Shown: positions 47,164-56,959, counted from the stretch's first letter. The stretch: 64,000 bases of DNA from DATATV01 sp035551355 (GCA_035551355.1 DASZNF010000108.1:62001-126000), one strand, 5' to 3'. Numbers and translations are program-made. The notes: generated by a model not told the origin, from the sequence alone.

Positions 47164-48924
47164 TCAGTGCCTGGCCGGAGTCGTCACCCACTGGCCGTTG
47201 ACCCAGTCACTTTGCATCTCGTAACCGGACCGGAACGACCCGAGCCAGTCGACCGACAGGTTCTGCTCCGCCGTGGACACCCTCGGCGTGTAGCTGGACG
47301 CCGAGTTGGGGTCGCCGCCGGTCGTGTCGACCGCGATGTTCGGATAGGCGTAGATCGGCAGGGTCGCGGTGGCCTTACCGGTCGAGTCCACTGTGGACGC
47401 GATCATGCTGAACGGTGCGCTGCCTCTGGTGACCCACGAGGTGATCGCGTCCAGCGCGTCGAACTGATCCGGACCCTGGCCGCCGCCGCAGTGCGCCACG
47501 CCCGGCAACAGGAACAGCCGAGCGAAGTCCATTGTGGACTTCGCGTTGCCCTGATCCTTCTGCACCGCTTGGTAGTACGAGATGGTGCCCGCGGCGTTGA
47601 TGGCCGGGTCGGCGTAACCGGCCCACAGGATCAGCTTGCCGCCCGCCGCCTTGAACGCGGAAAGGTCGGGGTCGATGGCGTCCAGCTCACCGTCGTTGGC
47701 CGCGGTGACCTTCGTGAATTCGGCCGAGGTGAACCGCGCGTTCCGGTACGAGGCTTTGCCGTTGAAGGTGCCGGTTTCGGAAACCAGGCTCTGCCAGGCG
47801 CCGGTGCCGATACCCGCGTCGATCGCGGTCGACTCGTCGTTGCCGGTCGGCGGGACGATCCAGCCGATCCAGTTCAGCTCCGAGCCGCGCAGCTCGTAAC
47901 CGGGGTAGAGCAGCGTCCCGTGCTCGTCGCGAACCCCGTTGTACAGCTTGTCGACCGCACCGACCTGCGCGGCGGTGAGGCAGAAGTCCGCGCTGGCCGA
48001 GGCTTGCCCGGACTTGCACTGGATGCTGCTGGGCTGCCAGGTGCAGGCCAGTGGATCGGCCAGATATCCGACTGTCGTGCCGCCGCACGCGGCCAGAACG
48101 GCGTTGTGCAACGGAGTCAGGTCGGCCGCGGTGAGGATGGCGGTGCCGTCCGCGGCGGTGTTGGCCTGTGCGTTCCACGCTTCCTCGAACGCGTTGAGCT
48201 CGGTCACCACCGACGCCGGGGAGCCGGAGATGATGCCGTTGAAGTCGGTCGGGTAGCGCTGGGCCTCGGTCAGGCCCTCGTGACCGCCCTGCGAGCAACC
48301 GTCGTAGTAGGAATCGTTCGGGGCGCTGCCGTAGAAGGCCTTGATGATCGCCTTGGCCACCAGCGCCAGCTGATGTTCGGACTTGTAGCCGAACTCGGCC
48401 TTGAGTTCCGGGTCGGCGAAGGCGGTCGCGGTGAAGCCGCCGCCCTCGTGGCCCTCGTCGTCGGCCGCCACGGCGAAGTCGCCGCCGGTGAGCTGGGTGC
48501 AACCGGCCGCGGCGCCGGTCTGCACGTTGACCGAGCCGCAGTAGCCGCCGCAGCCGTCCTGCAGGTACTCACCGGCGTAGGTGCTGGTGGGCAGGTAGAC
48601 GGTGAAGTGGGTTTCCGGGACGATGATGCCCTGGACCTCGCAGGCCGCCCAGTTTCCTTGCGGGTTGGCCGATGCGGCCACCGGGGTGGCCGAGATGAGC
48701 GAGGTGTTCGCGCCGTTCAGCGCCAGCACGTTGATACCGCTGAGAACGTTGGCGCAGCTCAGTTTTGGCTGGATGGCGTTGGCCGCGGCGGTGTCGGCGG
48801 CGGCCGCGGTGTGCTGGCCGGAGGACATCGTCAGGCTCAGACCCAGCGCCACGGCCAGCGCGCCGGCGATGATGGTGGTGAACAGTGTGCCCCGGCGTCG
48901 TCGCCGGGCCGGCGTGCTGGACAT
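47164..48924 (-). CDS. secreted tannase/feruloyl esterase family protein
   Basis: 586 aa. A basic N-terminus, a hydrophobic stretch (about residues 14-33) and an Ala-rich segment form a signal peptide. 'DGCSQGGHEG' gives the nucleophile Ser211 in the family's Cys-Ser pair; 'WAGYADPAI' supplies the Asp and 'LPGVAHCGGG' the His-Cys, completing the CS-D-HC motif. The enzyme hydrolyses gallate or ferulate esters outside the cell. ATG 48924 with GGGAG eight bases upstream; a longer frame to 48972 lacks one. The MFS gene lies 58 bases upstream on the same strand and may be co-transcribed. Confidence 0.85.
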   Translation of the reverse strand: MSSTPARRRRRGTLFTTIIAGALAVALGLSLTMSSGQHTAAAADTAAANAIQPKLSCANVLSGINVLALNGANTSLISATPVAASANPQGNWAACEVQGIIVPETHFTVYLPTSTYAGEYLQDGCGGYCGSVNVQTGAAAGCTQLTGGDFAVAADDEGHEGGGFTATAFADPELKAEFGYKSEHQLALVAKAIIKAFYGSAPNDSYYDGCSQGGHEGLTEAQRYPTDFNGIISGSPASVVTELNAFEEAWNAQANTAADGTAILTAADLTPLHNAVLAACGGTTVGYLADPLACTWQPSSIQCKSGQASASADFCLTAAQVGAVDKLYNGVRDEHGTLLYPGYELRGSELNWIGWIVPPTGNDESTAIDAGIGTGAWQSLVSETGTFNGKASYRNARFTSAEFTKVTAANDGELDAIDPDLSAFKAAGGKLILWAGYADPAINAAGTISYYQAVQKDQGNAKSTMDFARLFLLPGVAHCGGGQGPDQFDALDAITSWVTRGSAPFSMIASTVDSTGKATATLPIYAYPNIAVDTTGGDPNSASSYTPRVSTAEQNLSVDWLGSFRSGYEMQSDWVNGQWVTTPARH

Positions 48925-48982
48925 CGAGCAACTCCCGTTCGGTGAATGGGTGTTGGATGTGTTGCGGTGCAAGGGCTTGCGG

Positions 48983-50614
48983 TCAGGCGACGGCGGTGCC
49001 CGAGTCCTGCTCGATCATGGCGATTTCCGCCTCCTGCTCGCTCTTCCCGCCGAGGAACAGCGCGGTGGTGACCGCGCAGACCAGGGCGGCGATCGAGACG
49101 ATCAGGAAGCCCAGTGAGTAGCCGTGGTCCAGGGCGGTGACCGCGTGCGAGGCGGCCTTGCTGATGGCCTCCGACGGCGGCACCGAGTTGACCGCCGCCG
49201 GGCCGGCGCCCTCGGCCGCGTTCTTGATCGCCGACAGCGAGGAGTCGGCGTCGACCGACGTGTTGAACAGCGTGCCGGCCTTGCCAAGTGCGATCGCGCC
49301 GATCACCGCCGGGCCCATGGCGAAGCCGAAGTCACGCATCATGCTGGTGGTCGCCGCCGCCATGCCGGCCAGGTTGGTGGGCACGGTGTTGACCACGGTG
49401 GCGGTCACCGAGGAGACGGCGAACGCGAAGCCGATGCCGACCAAGCCCATCGGCACGATGATCGTGGTCAGTGCGGTGTCGGTGATCGGCATCCGGGAGG
49501 CCAGGAACTGGCCGATGGCCATCAGCGCGAAGCCCAGCGTCAGGATCCAGCGCGGCTGCAGCTTGGCCATCATGAACGAGGTCAGCGGGAACAGGAACAT
49601 GGCCAGCCCACTGAGCAGCACGAAGGCGACCGCGGTGCGGATCGGGGTCTGGTGCTGGATGACCTCCATCCGAATGCTGATCGCGTAGGCGGTGCCGAGG
49701 AAGGAGAACATGCCGACCACGGTGACCGCGGTGGCCAGCGCGAAGGCGCGGCTGCGGAACAGATCCATTCGCAGCAACGGGTTGTGCACCCGGAATTCGA
49801 CGACCACGAACGCGACCAGCAGCACGGCGGCCACGACGAAGGAGATGATGATGGTCGGGCTGGCCCAGCCGGCGGTCGGGCCCTCGATCACCGCGTAGAG
49901 CAAGGCGAACAGGCCGAGGCCGACCGTGATCTGGCCGGGCATGTCCAGCGACCGGCCCTCGGGCGAGCGCGAGTCCTCGGCGAACACCTGGCTGAACACG
50001 GCCACGATCACGGCCAGGATCGCGATGATCCAGAAGGCCAGCCGCCAGCTGGCGTAGGTCGCGGTCAGCCCGCCCAGCATCGGCGCGATGAAGTTGCCCA
50101 GGGACAGCAGGGCCGCCCACAGCGCGATCATCCGGGATCGGCTGGCGTGGGTGTGGCTGCCCGAGGCGATGATGGCCAGCGTGGTCGGGAACAGCGCGGC
50201 CGAGCCGAGACCGGCGATGAACTGGCCGATGTACATCTGCACGACGCCGGTCGAGGTACTGGAGATCACCTCGCCGACCAGCAGCACCAGCGAGCCGCCC
50301 ACGAGCAGTTTCTTGCGGCCGAACAGGTCGCCCAGTACGCCGAAGGTGAGTTCCAGGGCGGCGATCGGCAGCAGGATGCAGTCGGAGATCCAGTCCAGCT
50401 GGGAGGCGCCGGTGGGGTGCAGCACGGTCTGGAAGGTGCCGTTGAGGGTCGCGGGCACGGCCAGGCCGATCTGCGCCAGGCAGACCGCGAAGCCCACCGC
50501 GACGATGGTCGCCACGGTCAGGGTGGTGTGGCCGGACTTCCGTCCTGGCTGGGTGCCGGATCCTGCGGACAGCGGAGTAGACAAGGTAGTCCCCAATTCT
50601 TCGGAAAACGTCAC
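48983..50614 (-). CDS. MFS transporter, DHA2 (14-TMS)
   Basis: 543 aa, 14 predicted helices. 'GVLGDLFGRKKLLVGGSLVL' is the loop 2-3 signature and 'GQFIAGLGSAALFPTTLAII' the antiporter motif. A long loop of about 50 residues before the last helix ('DADSSLSAIKNAAEGAGPAA') is outside the membrane. GTG 50614. Placed just upstream of the tannase-family gene, it could export or import the phenolic product; this is inference. Confidence 0.85.
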   Translation of the reverse strand: MTFSEELGTTLSTPLSAGSGTQPGRKSGHTTLTVATIVAVGFAVCLAQIGLAVPATLNGTFQTVLHPTGASQLDWISDCILLPIAALELTFGVLGDLFGRKKLLVGGSLVLLVGEVISSTSTGVVQMYIGQFIAGLGSAALFPTTLAIIASGSHTHASRSRMIALWAALLSLGNFIAPMLGGLTATYASWRLAFWIIAILAVIVAVFSQVFAEDSRSPEGRSLDMPGQITVGLGLFALLYAVIEGPTAGWASPTIIISFVVAAVLLVAFVVVEFRVHNPLLRMDLFRSRAFALATAVTVVGMFSFLGTAYAISIRMEVIQHQTPIRTAVAFVLLSGLAMFLFPLTSFMMAKLQPRWILTLGFALMAIGQFLASRMPITDTALTTIIVPMGLVGIGFAFAVSSVTATVVNTVPTNLAGMAAATTSMMRDFGFAMGPAVIGAIALGKAGTLFNTSVDADSSLSAIKNAAEGAGPAAVNSVPPSEAISKAASHAVTALDHGYSLGFLIVSIAALVCAVTTALFLGGKSEQEAEIAMIEQDSGTAVA

Positions 50615-50861
50615 TGTCTTCGTGGGCTTGGGCGTGTTGTTCGCCGTCCACTGGTGGGGCGTGTCGGATAGGGCTCGCGCGTGGGGAGGACCCTAGGCCG
50701 CCATCGCGAAGTGTCGCAAGAGTTGTTGCCCATTTTGTTAACAATTTTGGCTTGAGGGTTCGCTGAGTAGCCGTGGACCTGCGGGGAGTGTTCGCCGGAG
50801 CCTGTGGGTGGGCTGTGCGAAACACAGCGCCGGTGCGATCAGCGGACACCTGACAGTGGTG

Positions 50862-50893
50862 CCCGGAGCGCCGGGCGATTCCGGCGCTCCGGG
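50862..50893. terminator. hairpin terminator of GH8 gene
   Basis: Perfect 13-bp arms (CCCGGAGCGCCGG / CCGGCGCTCCGGG) with a 6-base loop, seven bases beyond the GH8 stop. Confidence 0.85.
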
Positions 50894-50899
50894 ACGGGT

Positions 50900-52174
50900 T
50901 CACACCGTGGCCGGGTTCCAGTAGTCGCCGGCCATCACGATGTACACGATCATCTTGATGGTTTCGCCGTAATAGCCGTCCCCGAAGGGATTCTTGGCCA
51001 GTCCGGACCAGATCGCGTTGGTGAACGCCTGGTCGCCCGCGGCCATCGCGGCCGGGCCGGCCGCGTCCCCGGCCTCTTCGGCCTGGGTGTCGGTGTTGCC
51101 GTCGCCGTCGGTGTCGCGCCACGTGCAATTGAGGTTGACGTGCGGGTGCACGGCCTGCGGATCGCCGCCGGATGCCTTGTCAAGACACGCGGATTCCTTC
51201 TTGGCCAACGAATACGCCACCGAGGCGGTGCTCGCGCCGTTCTCCAGCGCGTCGGTGCCCAGGTGCCACGGCACCCGCAGCGAGTTGTAGCCGACGATGT
51301 TGTCCGGCTGGTTCTCCTGGTAGTTCGCGGGCGCCGGTTTGGGGCTGGTGCTGTTGGCGTTGACCACGAAGTCGGCCATCAATCCGGCACTGGCCGAATA
51401 ACTGCCGGTGAATTCGGTGAACAGGGCTTCCTGTTTGGCGATCACCTTGGCCCAGTCGTGGTTCGGGTCGTAGGCGGCGAACGCGCGCAGGTGATCGAGC
51501 ATGTTGTCCGACGGGCGGGTGTCGGTGCCCGGGCCGTCGTCCTCGCACTTGAGATGGCCGTCGAAGGCCACGTCGTGGGCGTAGAAACCGGCCAGCCAGG
51601 ACTTGGCCGCGCTGGTGTACCCGCCCCACTGCTTGTCGGCCAGGATCAGGCCGTAGCCGATGTCCAGATCACCGTCCGTGGCGCCGTCCGGGGTACCGGA
51701 ATCGGCGTACTTGCAGGTTTTCCCGTCCAGCTGCCATTCCATCAGGCCGTACTGGTCCTCGTGGTCCTTCACCAGCTGCCACAGGCCGTTGAACTCGGTC
51801 TGCGCATTGGCGTCGTATCCGGCCATCAGCGGCACGATGTTCATGCCGTAGCCCTGCGCCTCGGACACCGTGCCATTGTCGGGCGCGTCCCCGTCGCCCT
51901 TGGTGGACACGTAGTACTCGTCGGACGCGCAGCCGTGCACCAGGTAGCTCGACTTCCACGAGTCGTACTGCTTTTCCACCGCCGCGTCCCGGCTCGACTG
52001 GGAGGCCGAGGGCAGCACGCCGACCTGGTAGGTGACATGGGCCGGGAAGGGGTGGGCGGTGCTGCCCGCGGCGGGAGCCGCGGCGTCGGATGTGCCGGTC
52101 AGGCCGAGCACGGCCACCGCGGCAGCGGTCGCGGTGGCGACCCCTAACGGGATGATTCTGCTGGACCGGGACAC
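50900..52174 (-). CDS. secreted glycoside hydrolase family 8 (endoglucanase/chitosanase)
   Basis: 424 aa. Signal peptide: basic start, hydrophobic run and 'ADA'-type region near residue 30. 'NGTVSEAQGYGMNIV' supplies the acid Glu105 and 'ATDGDLDIGYGL' the Asp167 of the GH8 active site. It cleaves beta-1,4 glucan or chitosan with inversion. A Ca2+-binding EF-hand/dockerin-like insertion ('RDTDGDGNTDTQAEEAG') occurs near residue 357, which most GH8 enzymes lack. GTG 52174 has AGGAG upstream. Faces a TPR-like gene on the other strand. Confidence 0.85.
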   Translation of the reverse strand: MSRSSRIIPLGVATATAAAVAVLGLTGTSDAAAPAAGSTAHPFPAHVTYQVGVLPSASQSSRDAAVEKQYDSWKSSYLVHGCASDEYYVSTKGDGDAPDNGTVSEAQGYGMNIVPLMAGYDANAQTEFNGLWQLVKDHEDQYGLMEWQLDGKTCKYADSGTPDGATDGDLDIGYGLILADKQWGGYTSAAKSWLAGFYAHDVAFDGHLKCEDDGPGTDTRPSDNMLDHLRAFAAYDPNHDWAKVIAKQEALFTEFTGSYSASAGLMADFVVNANSTSPKPAPANYQENQPDNIVGYNSLRVPWHLGTDALENGASTASVAYSLAKKESACLDKASGGDPQAVHPHVNLNCTWRDTDGDGNTDTQAEEAGDAAGPAAMAAGDQAFTNAIWSGLAKNPFGDGYYGETIKMIVYIVMAGDYWNPATV

Positions 52175-52313
52175 GAGCTCTCCTCTCCAAAAATAAGATA
52201 GGCTCCTTTACTAAAATCGTCTTCGCAGAGTAGGGAGACGGTCGCCGTCCGTCAAGGGCGGGTTGGCGGGGTGGTAGATTTCCCGCTCCCCACTCCTCGG
52301 TAGGTGACGCCAA

Positions 52314-53348
52314 TTGGGTAGTTCGGGTATCTCCTCGGCCGACGCCGGCCGGCTGCGCGCGCTGGCCGCCGAGGCCGGTCCGCAGCTGGCCACCGATCCC
52401 TTGCCCTGGCAGGAAAAACTCGCCGAGCAGCACGACCGCCTTGCCGATGCGGTGCGCTGGTTCGTCGACGCCGGGGACCCGGCCGCCGCGGTGGCCATGG
52501 TCGCCGATCTGCACCCCTACTTCCGCGCTGTCCGGCACGACACCGTGGCCCGCGAGCTGACCCTCGCCGCGGTTGAACTGCCCGGCGCCGCGGACGTCCC
52601 GCGCTACGCCGAGGCCCGCGCCGGGCTGGCCCGGCTGGTGTTCAGCTCCGGCCGCCCGGCCGGTCAGGCCTACGCCGACGCGCTGGCCGCGGCCAGCTCC
52701 GCGGGCGACGCGGCCCTGGAAGTGGAGTGCCTGACCGGGCTGGCCCGGGTGGCCGCCCGGGAGGAACGCTGGGACGAGGTGCGCGAACACGGCCTGGCCG
52801 GGCTGCGCGCCGCCGAACACACCCCGCCCGGTCCGCACCGCCGCGGCCCGGTGCACGTGCTGGCCGCGGCCGCCCGGATGACCGGCGACTACGCCGAGGC
52901 TCGCGCCCGCTACGCCGAGAGCATCGCCATCGCCGAATCCCTCGGCCTGGTCGCGGCGGTGCCCTCCGAACAGCACAACCTGGGCTACGTGGAACTGCAC
53001 AGCGGCGACCTGGACGCCGCCGAGCGGCTGTTCCGTCAGGCCGTCGACGGCGCGCGGCGCACCGGTGCGGAGTGGCTGCTTCCGTTGGCCGTACTGGACT
53101 TCGGGGTACTGGCCGTGGCCAAGGGCCGGCTGGAACGGGGCATGGTGCTTGTGGTGGCGGCCAAGGCCGCGGTCGACCGGACCCGCACCGCGTTCGACCC
53201 GGACGACGACGTGGAGTACCGGGCCGCGGTGCGCGCGCTGGCCGAACGGGTGGACGGCGGGCAACTGGCCAACTGGACCCGGCGCGGCCGCGGACTGTCC
53301 CTTGCGGACGCGGTCACCTTGGCCACCGGTTCCGGCCAGGCTGCATGA
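52314..53348 (+). CDS. TPR-like helical protein, unknown
   Basis: 344 aa, soluble and almost all helical. Repeating pairs such as 'LEVECLTGLARVAAREERWDEVREH', 'GDYAEARARYAESIAIAESLG' and 'LGYVELHSGDLDAAERLFRQAV' (in pieces) are TPR units, typical of protein-protein contacts or the C-terminal sensor part of SARP/LuxR regulators, but no DNA-binding domain is present. TTG 52314 is the first available start and has only a weak site; it may be a truncated regulator. The DUF2231 gene follows by seven bases. Confidence 0.6.
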   Translation: MGSSGISSADAGRLRALAAEAGPQLATDPLPWQEKLAEQHDRLADAVRWFVDAGDPAAAVAMVADLHPYFRAVRHDTVARELTLAAVELPGAADVPRYAEARAGLARLVFSSGRPAGQAYADALAAASSAGDAALEVECLTGLARVAAREERWDEVREHGLAGLRAAEHTPPGPHRRGPVHVLAAAARMTGDYAEARARYAESIAIAESLGLVAAVPSEQHNLGYVELHSGDLDAAERLFRQAVDGARRTGAEWLLPLAVLDFGVLAVAKGRLERGMVLVVAAKAAVDRTRTAFDPDDDVEYRAAVRALAERVDGGQLANWTRRGRGLSLADAVTLATGSGQAA

Positions 53349-53355
53349 TGGGCGC

Positions 53356-53904
53356 ATGGCAACGCGCGAACCGGAGGCGGACCCACCGCGCCACCGGGTG
53401 CAGGTGCATCCGATGCTGGTGCCCATCCCGATCGGCTGCTGGGTGGCCGGCGCGATCTTCGACATCGCCTCGCACCTGGTCGGCGATCCCGGTTTCCTGA
53501 CCCGGGGCGCGACCTGGCTGCTGACCATCGGGGTGATCACCGCGATCATCGCCGGGCTGGCCGGGCTGGTGGACGCGATGCCCATCCCGCCGGGCAGCGC
53601 GGCCAACCGGGCCGCGGTGATCCACCTGAGCGTGGCCACCCTCACCACCCTGGTGCAGGCCACCAACCTGATGCTGCGGCTGGGCACGCCCGACGACCGG
53701 CCGGTACCCGTACCCGAGGTGGCGCTGTCCGTGCTGGCCTTCCTGCTGCTGGTCGGCACCGGTTACTACGGCGGCATGGTGGTGCACCGGTATGGCGTGC
53801 GCGTGCCCGGCGCCCCGCAACCGGCCCGCGCCGAGGAGAAGACAGCCAAGCCGGACAAGGCATCCGGCGACGCGCCGGTGGGCTGGATGCGCGAACAGAA
53901 GTAG
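53356..53904 (+). CDS. DUF2231 family membrane protein
   Basis: 182 aa with four hydrophobic helices. 'HPMLVPIPIGCWVAGAIFDI' and 'AIIAGLAGLVDAMPIPPGS' are the DUF2231 helix 1-2 pattern with the conserved His-Pro; 'HLSVATLTTLVQATN' and 'LSVLAFLLLVGTGYYGGMVV' form the second pair. Family members may carry heme or quinone-linked electron transfer, but this is not proven. ATG 53356. The C-terminus is a charged tail. Co-transcribed with the TPR-like gene by spacing. Confidence 0.8.
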   Translation: MATREPEADPPRHRVQVHPMLVPIPIGCWVAGAIFDIASHLVGDPGFLTRGATWLLTIGVITAIIAGLAGLVDAMPIPPGSAANRAAVIHLSVATLTTLVQATNLMLRLGTPDDRPVPVPEVALSVLAFLLLVGTGYYGGMVVHRYGVRVPGAPQPARAEEKTAKPDKASGDAPVGWMREQK

Positions 53905-54006
53905 CCAGTGACGACCTCGATCTCGCCAACTCGCCCGGATTCGCGGAGACTGTCGGGGTGAGCATGACGCACGCACTGCCTGTCCCGTTCGCGGAGGTCT
54001 GCTGAC

Positions 54007-54900
54007 ATGCACGCGGCCGGACTGGTGTTGCATCCCCAGCGGGACTCCGCCGCGGCCGTGTCGGCCGTGCTGGGCTGGGCTTCCGGGCGGGGCATCGAAA
54101 TCCTGGGCATCGCCGAGGAGATCGGCCGGCTGGACTGCGCGGCCGTGCCGGTCAGCGCACTGGACCTGGGCCGGCGGGCCGACCTGCTGGTCAGCCTGGG
54201 CGGCGATGGAACCATGTTGCGGGCCATGCGGCTGGCCGATCGGCAGCGCGCCCCGGTGCTCGGGGTGAACCTGGGCAAACTGGGCTTTCTGGCCGAAGTC
54301 GACGTGCCCGACCTGGCCGGCGCGCTGACCGCCATCGACGACCACCGGTTCACCGTCGAGCCCCGGCTGGCGGTGGACGCGGTGTTCGACGGGCAGACGG
54401 TGACCGCGTTCAACGACGTCGCCGTGGTGCGGGTGCCCGGAGACGGCAGCGCGCTGGTCGCGGTGCGGGTGGCCGGGCAACCGTTCGTCAGCTACGCCGC
54501 CGACGCGGTGATCGTGTCCACCCCCACCGGGTCCACCGCCTACAGTTTCTCCGCGGGCGGCCCGATCACCAGCCCGTCGGTGGAGGCGCTGCTGGTCATC
54601 CCGGCCGCGCCGCACTCCGCTTACAACCGGGGCGTGGTGCTCAACGTGCACGACACGGTGTCGCTGGAGGTGCTGCCCGGCAGTGGGCGGCTGGCCGTTG
54701 AGGTGGACGGCCAGGTGGCCGGCTACATCACCCCGGGCGACACCATCGACCTGCAGGGCCGGCCCAGCGCGGCCCAGGTGGTCCGGCTGGGTGTGACCAC
54801 GTTCTACGAACGGGCCCGGCGCAAGCTGCGGCTCACCGATTCCGCGGAGATCCCCGCCTTCACCGATGGCCGGACCGCCCTCGCCGATCCTCTGTCCTGA
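54007..54900 (+). CDS. nadK: NAD kinase
   Basis: 297 aa. 'LLVSLGGDGTMLRAMRL' holds the GGDGT ATP/NAD site (residues 65-69) and 'GVNLGKLGFLAEVD' the following loop; 'TPTGSTAYSFSAGGPI' is the second diagnostic block. Phosphorylates NAD+ (and NADH) to NADP(H). In actinobacteria a nadK often lies near recN and rRNA methylases; here it is isolated among unrelated genes, which suggests a second paralogue. ATG 54007. Convergent with the aldo/keto reductase gene with a six-base gap. Confidence 0.9.
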   Translation: MHAAGLVLHPQRDSAAAVSAVLGWASGRGIEILGIAEEIGRLDCAAVPVSALDLGRRADLLVSLGGDGTMLRAMRLADRQRAPVLGVNLGKLGFLAEVDVPDLAGALTAIDDHRFTVEPRLAVDAVFDGQTVTAFNDVAVVRVPGDGSALVAVRVAGQPFVSYAADAVIVSTPTGSTAYSFSAGGPITSPSVEALLVIPAAPHSAYNRGVVLNVHDTVSLEVLPGSGRLAVEVDGQVAGYITPGDTIDLQGRPSAAQVVRLGVTTFYERARRKLRLTDSAEIPAFTDGRTALADPLS

Positions 54901-54906
54901 CAGGAT

Positions 54907-55917
54907 CTAACGGCGCCGCTGCCGCGGATCGGACAGGGCCGGGTTGTCGAAGTAGTTGTCGGCCGGGTTGATCTCGGTGCCCGGCGGCACGATCTCGTCG
55001 ATCCGGTCCAGCACGCCCGCGCTCAGCCGCACGTCCGCCCCGGCCAGCAGGTCGTCCAGCTGCTCGGGGGTGCGCGGGCCGATCAGCACCGAGGTCACCG
55101 CCGGGTGCGCGCGCACGAATGCCACGGCCAGGTGGGCCAGGGACATCCCGGCCTCCTTGGCCAGCGTGGTGAGCTGCTCGATCGCGGCCAACCGGAGCTG
55201 GTTGGCCGGCACCGACACGTCGAACACGTGCGGCATGATGCTGCCGCGATGACCGGTGGACGGATCGGCGCGGCCGGACAGCCAGCCGCTGGACAGCGGG
55301 CCGTAGGTCAGCACGCCCATGTCGTAGCGCCGCGCCGTGGGCAGCACATCGCGTTCGATGATCCTGGTCAGGATGGAGTAACGCGGCTGTTCGGTGCGGA
55401 ACCGGTGGTGTCCGCCCCGGGCGGCCGCCCACTGCGCCTCCACGATGCGCTCGGCCGGGAAGGTGGACGAGCCGATGGCCAGCACCTTGCCCGCCCGCAC
55501 CAGATCCGACAGCGCCGCAAGGGTTTCCTCGATATCGGTGTGCGGATCAGGCCGGTGCATCTGGTACAGGTCGATGCGATCGGTGTCCAGCCGCCGCAGG
55601 CTGTCCTCCACCGCCCGGCGGATCCACCGCGGGGAACCGCCCCGCTGGTTGGGGTCCTCGCCCATCGGCAGCGCGAACTTGGTGGCCAGCACCACCTCGT
55701 CGCGCCTACCGCGCAGCGCTTTGGCGACGATCTGCTCCGATTCGCCGCGGGAGTACACGTCGGCGGTGTCGACCAGGTTGATGCCCGCGTCCAGCGCGCG
55801 GTGGATCATCCGCACCGACTCGTCGTGATCGGGGTTGCCCATGGCGCCGAACATCATCGCGCCCAGCGCGAACTCGCTGACCGAGATGCCGGTGCCGCCC
55901 AGGATTCTGCGTTCCAT
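54907..55917 (-). CDS. aldo/keto reductase
   Basis: 336 aa TIM-barrel NADPH oxidoreductase. The catalytic tetrad is visible: Asp and Tyr in 'NLVDTADVYSRGESE', Lys in 'VLATKFAL' and His in 'DLYQMHRPD'. 'SSTFPAERIVEAQ' and 'VTSVLIGPRTPEQL' are cofactor-side loops of the AKR11/12-like class. Reduces aldehydes or ketones; physiological substrate unknown. ATG 55917 matches the family start 'MERRILGGTGISVS'. Divergent from an XRE regulator 128 bases away that may control it. Confidence 0.9.
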   Translation of the reverse strand: MERRILGGTGISVSEFALGAMMFGAMGNPDHDESVRMIHRALDAGINLVDTADVYSRGESEQIVAKALRGRRDEVVLATKFALPMGEDPNQRGGSPRWIRRAVEDSLRRLDTDRIDLYQMHRPDPHTDIEETLAALSDLVRAGKVLAIGSSTFPAERIVEAQWAAARGGHHRFRTEQPRYSILTRIIERDVLPTARRYDMGVLTYGPLSSGWLSGRADPSTGHRGSIMPHVFDVSVPANQLRLAAIEQLTTLAKEAGMSLAHLAVAFVRAHPAVTSVLIGPRTPEQLDDLLAGADVRLSAGVLDRIDEIVPPGTEINPADNYFDNPALSDPRQRRR

Positions 55918-56045
55918 GGCTCCAGCCAAACACTGTTTCGCCGGACTGTCCTGGCCTGGTCGCACCCATGGCCGGCCCGACCCGGGGTCTGGCAGAACCC
56001 CTTTCGCCGCGCGGAAACCCGGGGTCGGCGATTTAAGCTGGTCAC

Positions 56046-56906
56046 ATGACCGAGCGCGCCGCTGAAGGCCACAACCAGGAACTACGCGAATTCCTGCGGT
56101 CCCGGCGGGCCCGGATCACCCCGGCCGAGGCCGGGCTGGCCGACCAGCCGGGGTCCCGGCGGGTACCCGGGTTGCGCCGCGAGGAGGTGGCCCAGCTGGC
56201 CGGGGTCAGCGTGGACTACTACGTCCGGTTGGAACGGGGGCGGGCCGTCAACGTGTCCGAGTCGGTGCTCGACGCGCTGGCCCGGGCTCTGGACCTGAAC
56301 GACACCGAACGCGATCACCTGTTCACCCTGGCCCGCCCGGTGCGCGGCCGGGCCCGGCCGATCCCGGCCCAGCGAGTGCGGGCCGGCCTACGGCGCGTGC
56401 TCGACTCGCTGACCGAGGCGCCCGCGCACGTGCTCGGCCGGCGCCGGGACATGCTGGCCGGCAACCGGATGGCTCGTGCGCTGCTCACCGATGGCGACGG
56501 AAAGCCGACGACCGAGCGGAACATGGCCCGCTACATGTTCGTCGATCCCGGTGCCCGGGCGCTGTACGTGGACTGGGAACGCGGCGCGCGCACCACGGTG
56601 GCCGCGCTGCACCTCTACGCCGGGCGCAATCCGGCCGATCCGAAGCTGGCCGAGCTGATCGGTGAGCTTTCCCTGCGGAGCAACGACTTCCGTCGCTGGT
56701 GGGCCGAGCACGACGTGATGAGGAACGCGTTCGGCACCAAACATATGCACCACCCGCTGGTCGGCGATCTGATCCTGGACTACGAATCGCTGACCGTCAC
56801 CGACGATCCGGAGCAGACCCTGGGCATCTACACCGCCGAACCCGGCTCGGAGTCCGACCGCAACCTGCGCAAGCTGGCCGAACTCGCCGCCGAGTTGCCC
56901 GAATAG
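56046..56906 (+). CDS. XRE-type regulator with MmyB-like ligand domain
   Basis: 286 aa. The N-terminal HTH ('LRREEVAQLAGVSVDYYVRLE') is followed by a basic linker and, from about residue 105, a PAS-like MmyB domain ('HVLGRRRDMLAGNRMARALL', 'GRNPADPKLAELIGELSLRS', 'HPLVGDLILDYESLTV'). This class binds fatty acids or other small ligands and often regulates a divergent oxidoreductase. The facing aldo/keto reductase gene is the likely target. ATG 56046. Confidence 0.9.
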   Translation: MTERAAEGHNQELREFLRSRRARITPAEAGLADQPGSRRVPGLRREEVAQLAGVSVDYYVRLERGRAVNVSESVLDALARALDLNDTERDHLFTLARPVRGRARPIPAQRVRAGLRRVLDSLTEAPAHVLGRRRDMLAGNRMARALLTDGDGKPTTERNMARYMFVDPGARALYVDWERGARTTVAALHLYAGRNPADPKLAELIGELSLRSNDFRRWWAEHDVMRNAFGTKHMHHPLVGDLILDYESLTVTDDPEQTLGIYTAEPGSESDRNLRKLAELAAELPE

Positions 56907-56908
56907 GC

Positions 56909-56948
56909 GCGGCGGGGGAGACCCGGCGGACCGGATATCCCCCGCCGC
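56909..56948. terminator. bidirectional terminator hairpin
   Basis: Perfect 11-bp arms (GCGGCGGGGGA / TCCCCCGCCGC) with an 18-base loop, between the convergent XRE and rbsB genes. Confidence 0.75.
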
Positions 56949-56959
56949 CACGAGGACTG

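Noticed and set aside
55981..56026. direct repeats CCCGGGGTC in the aldo/keto reductase/XRE spacer
   Set aside because: Short, GC-only and likely by chance; noted only as possible regulator half-sites.
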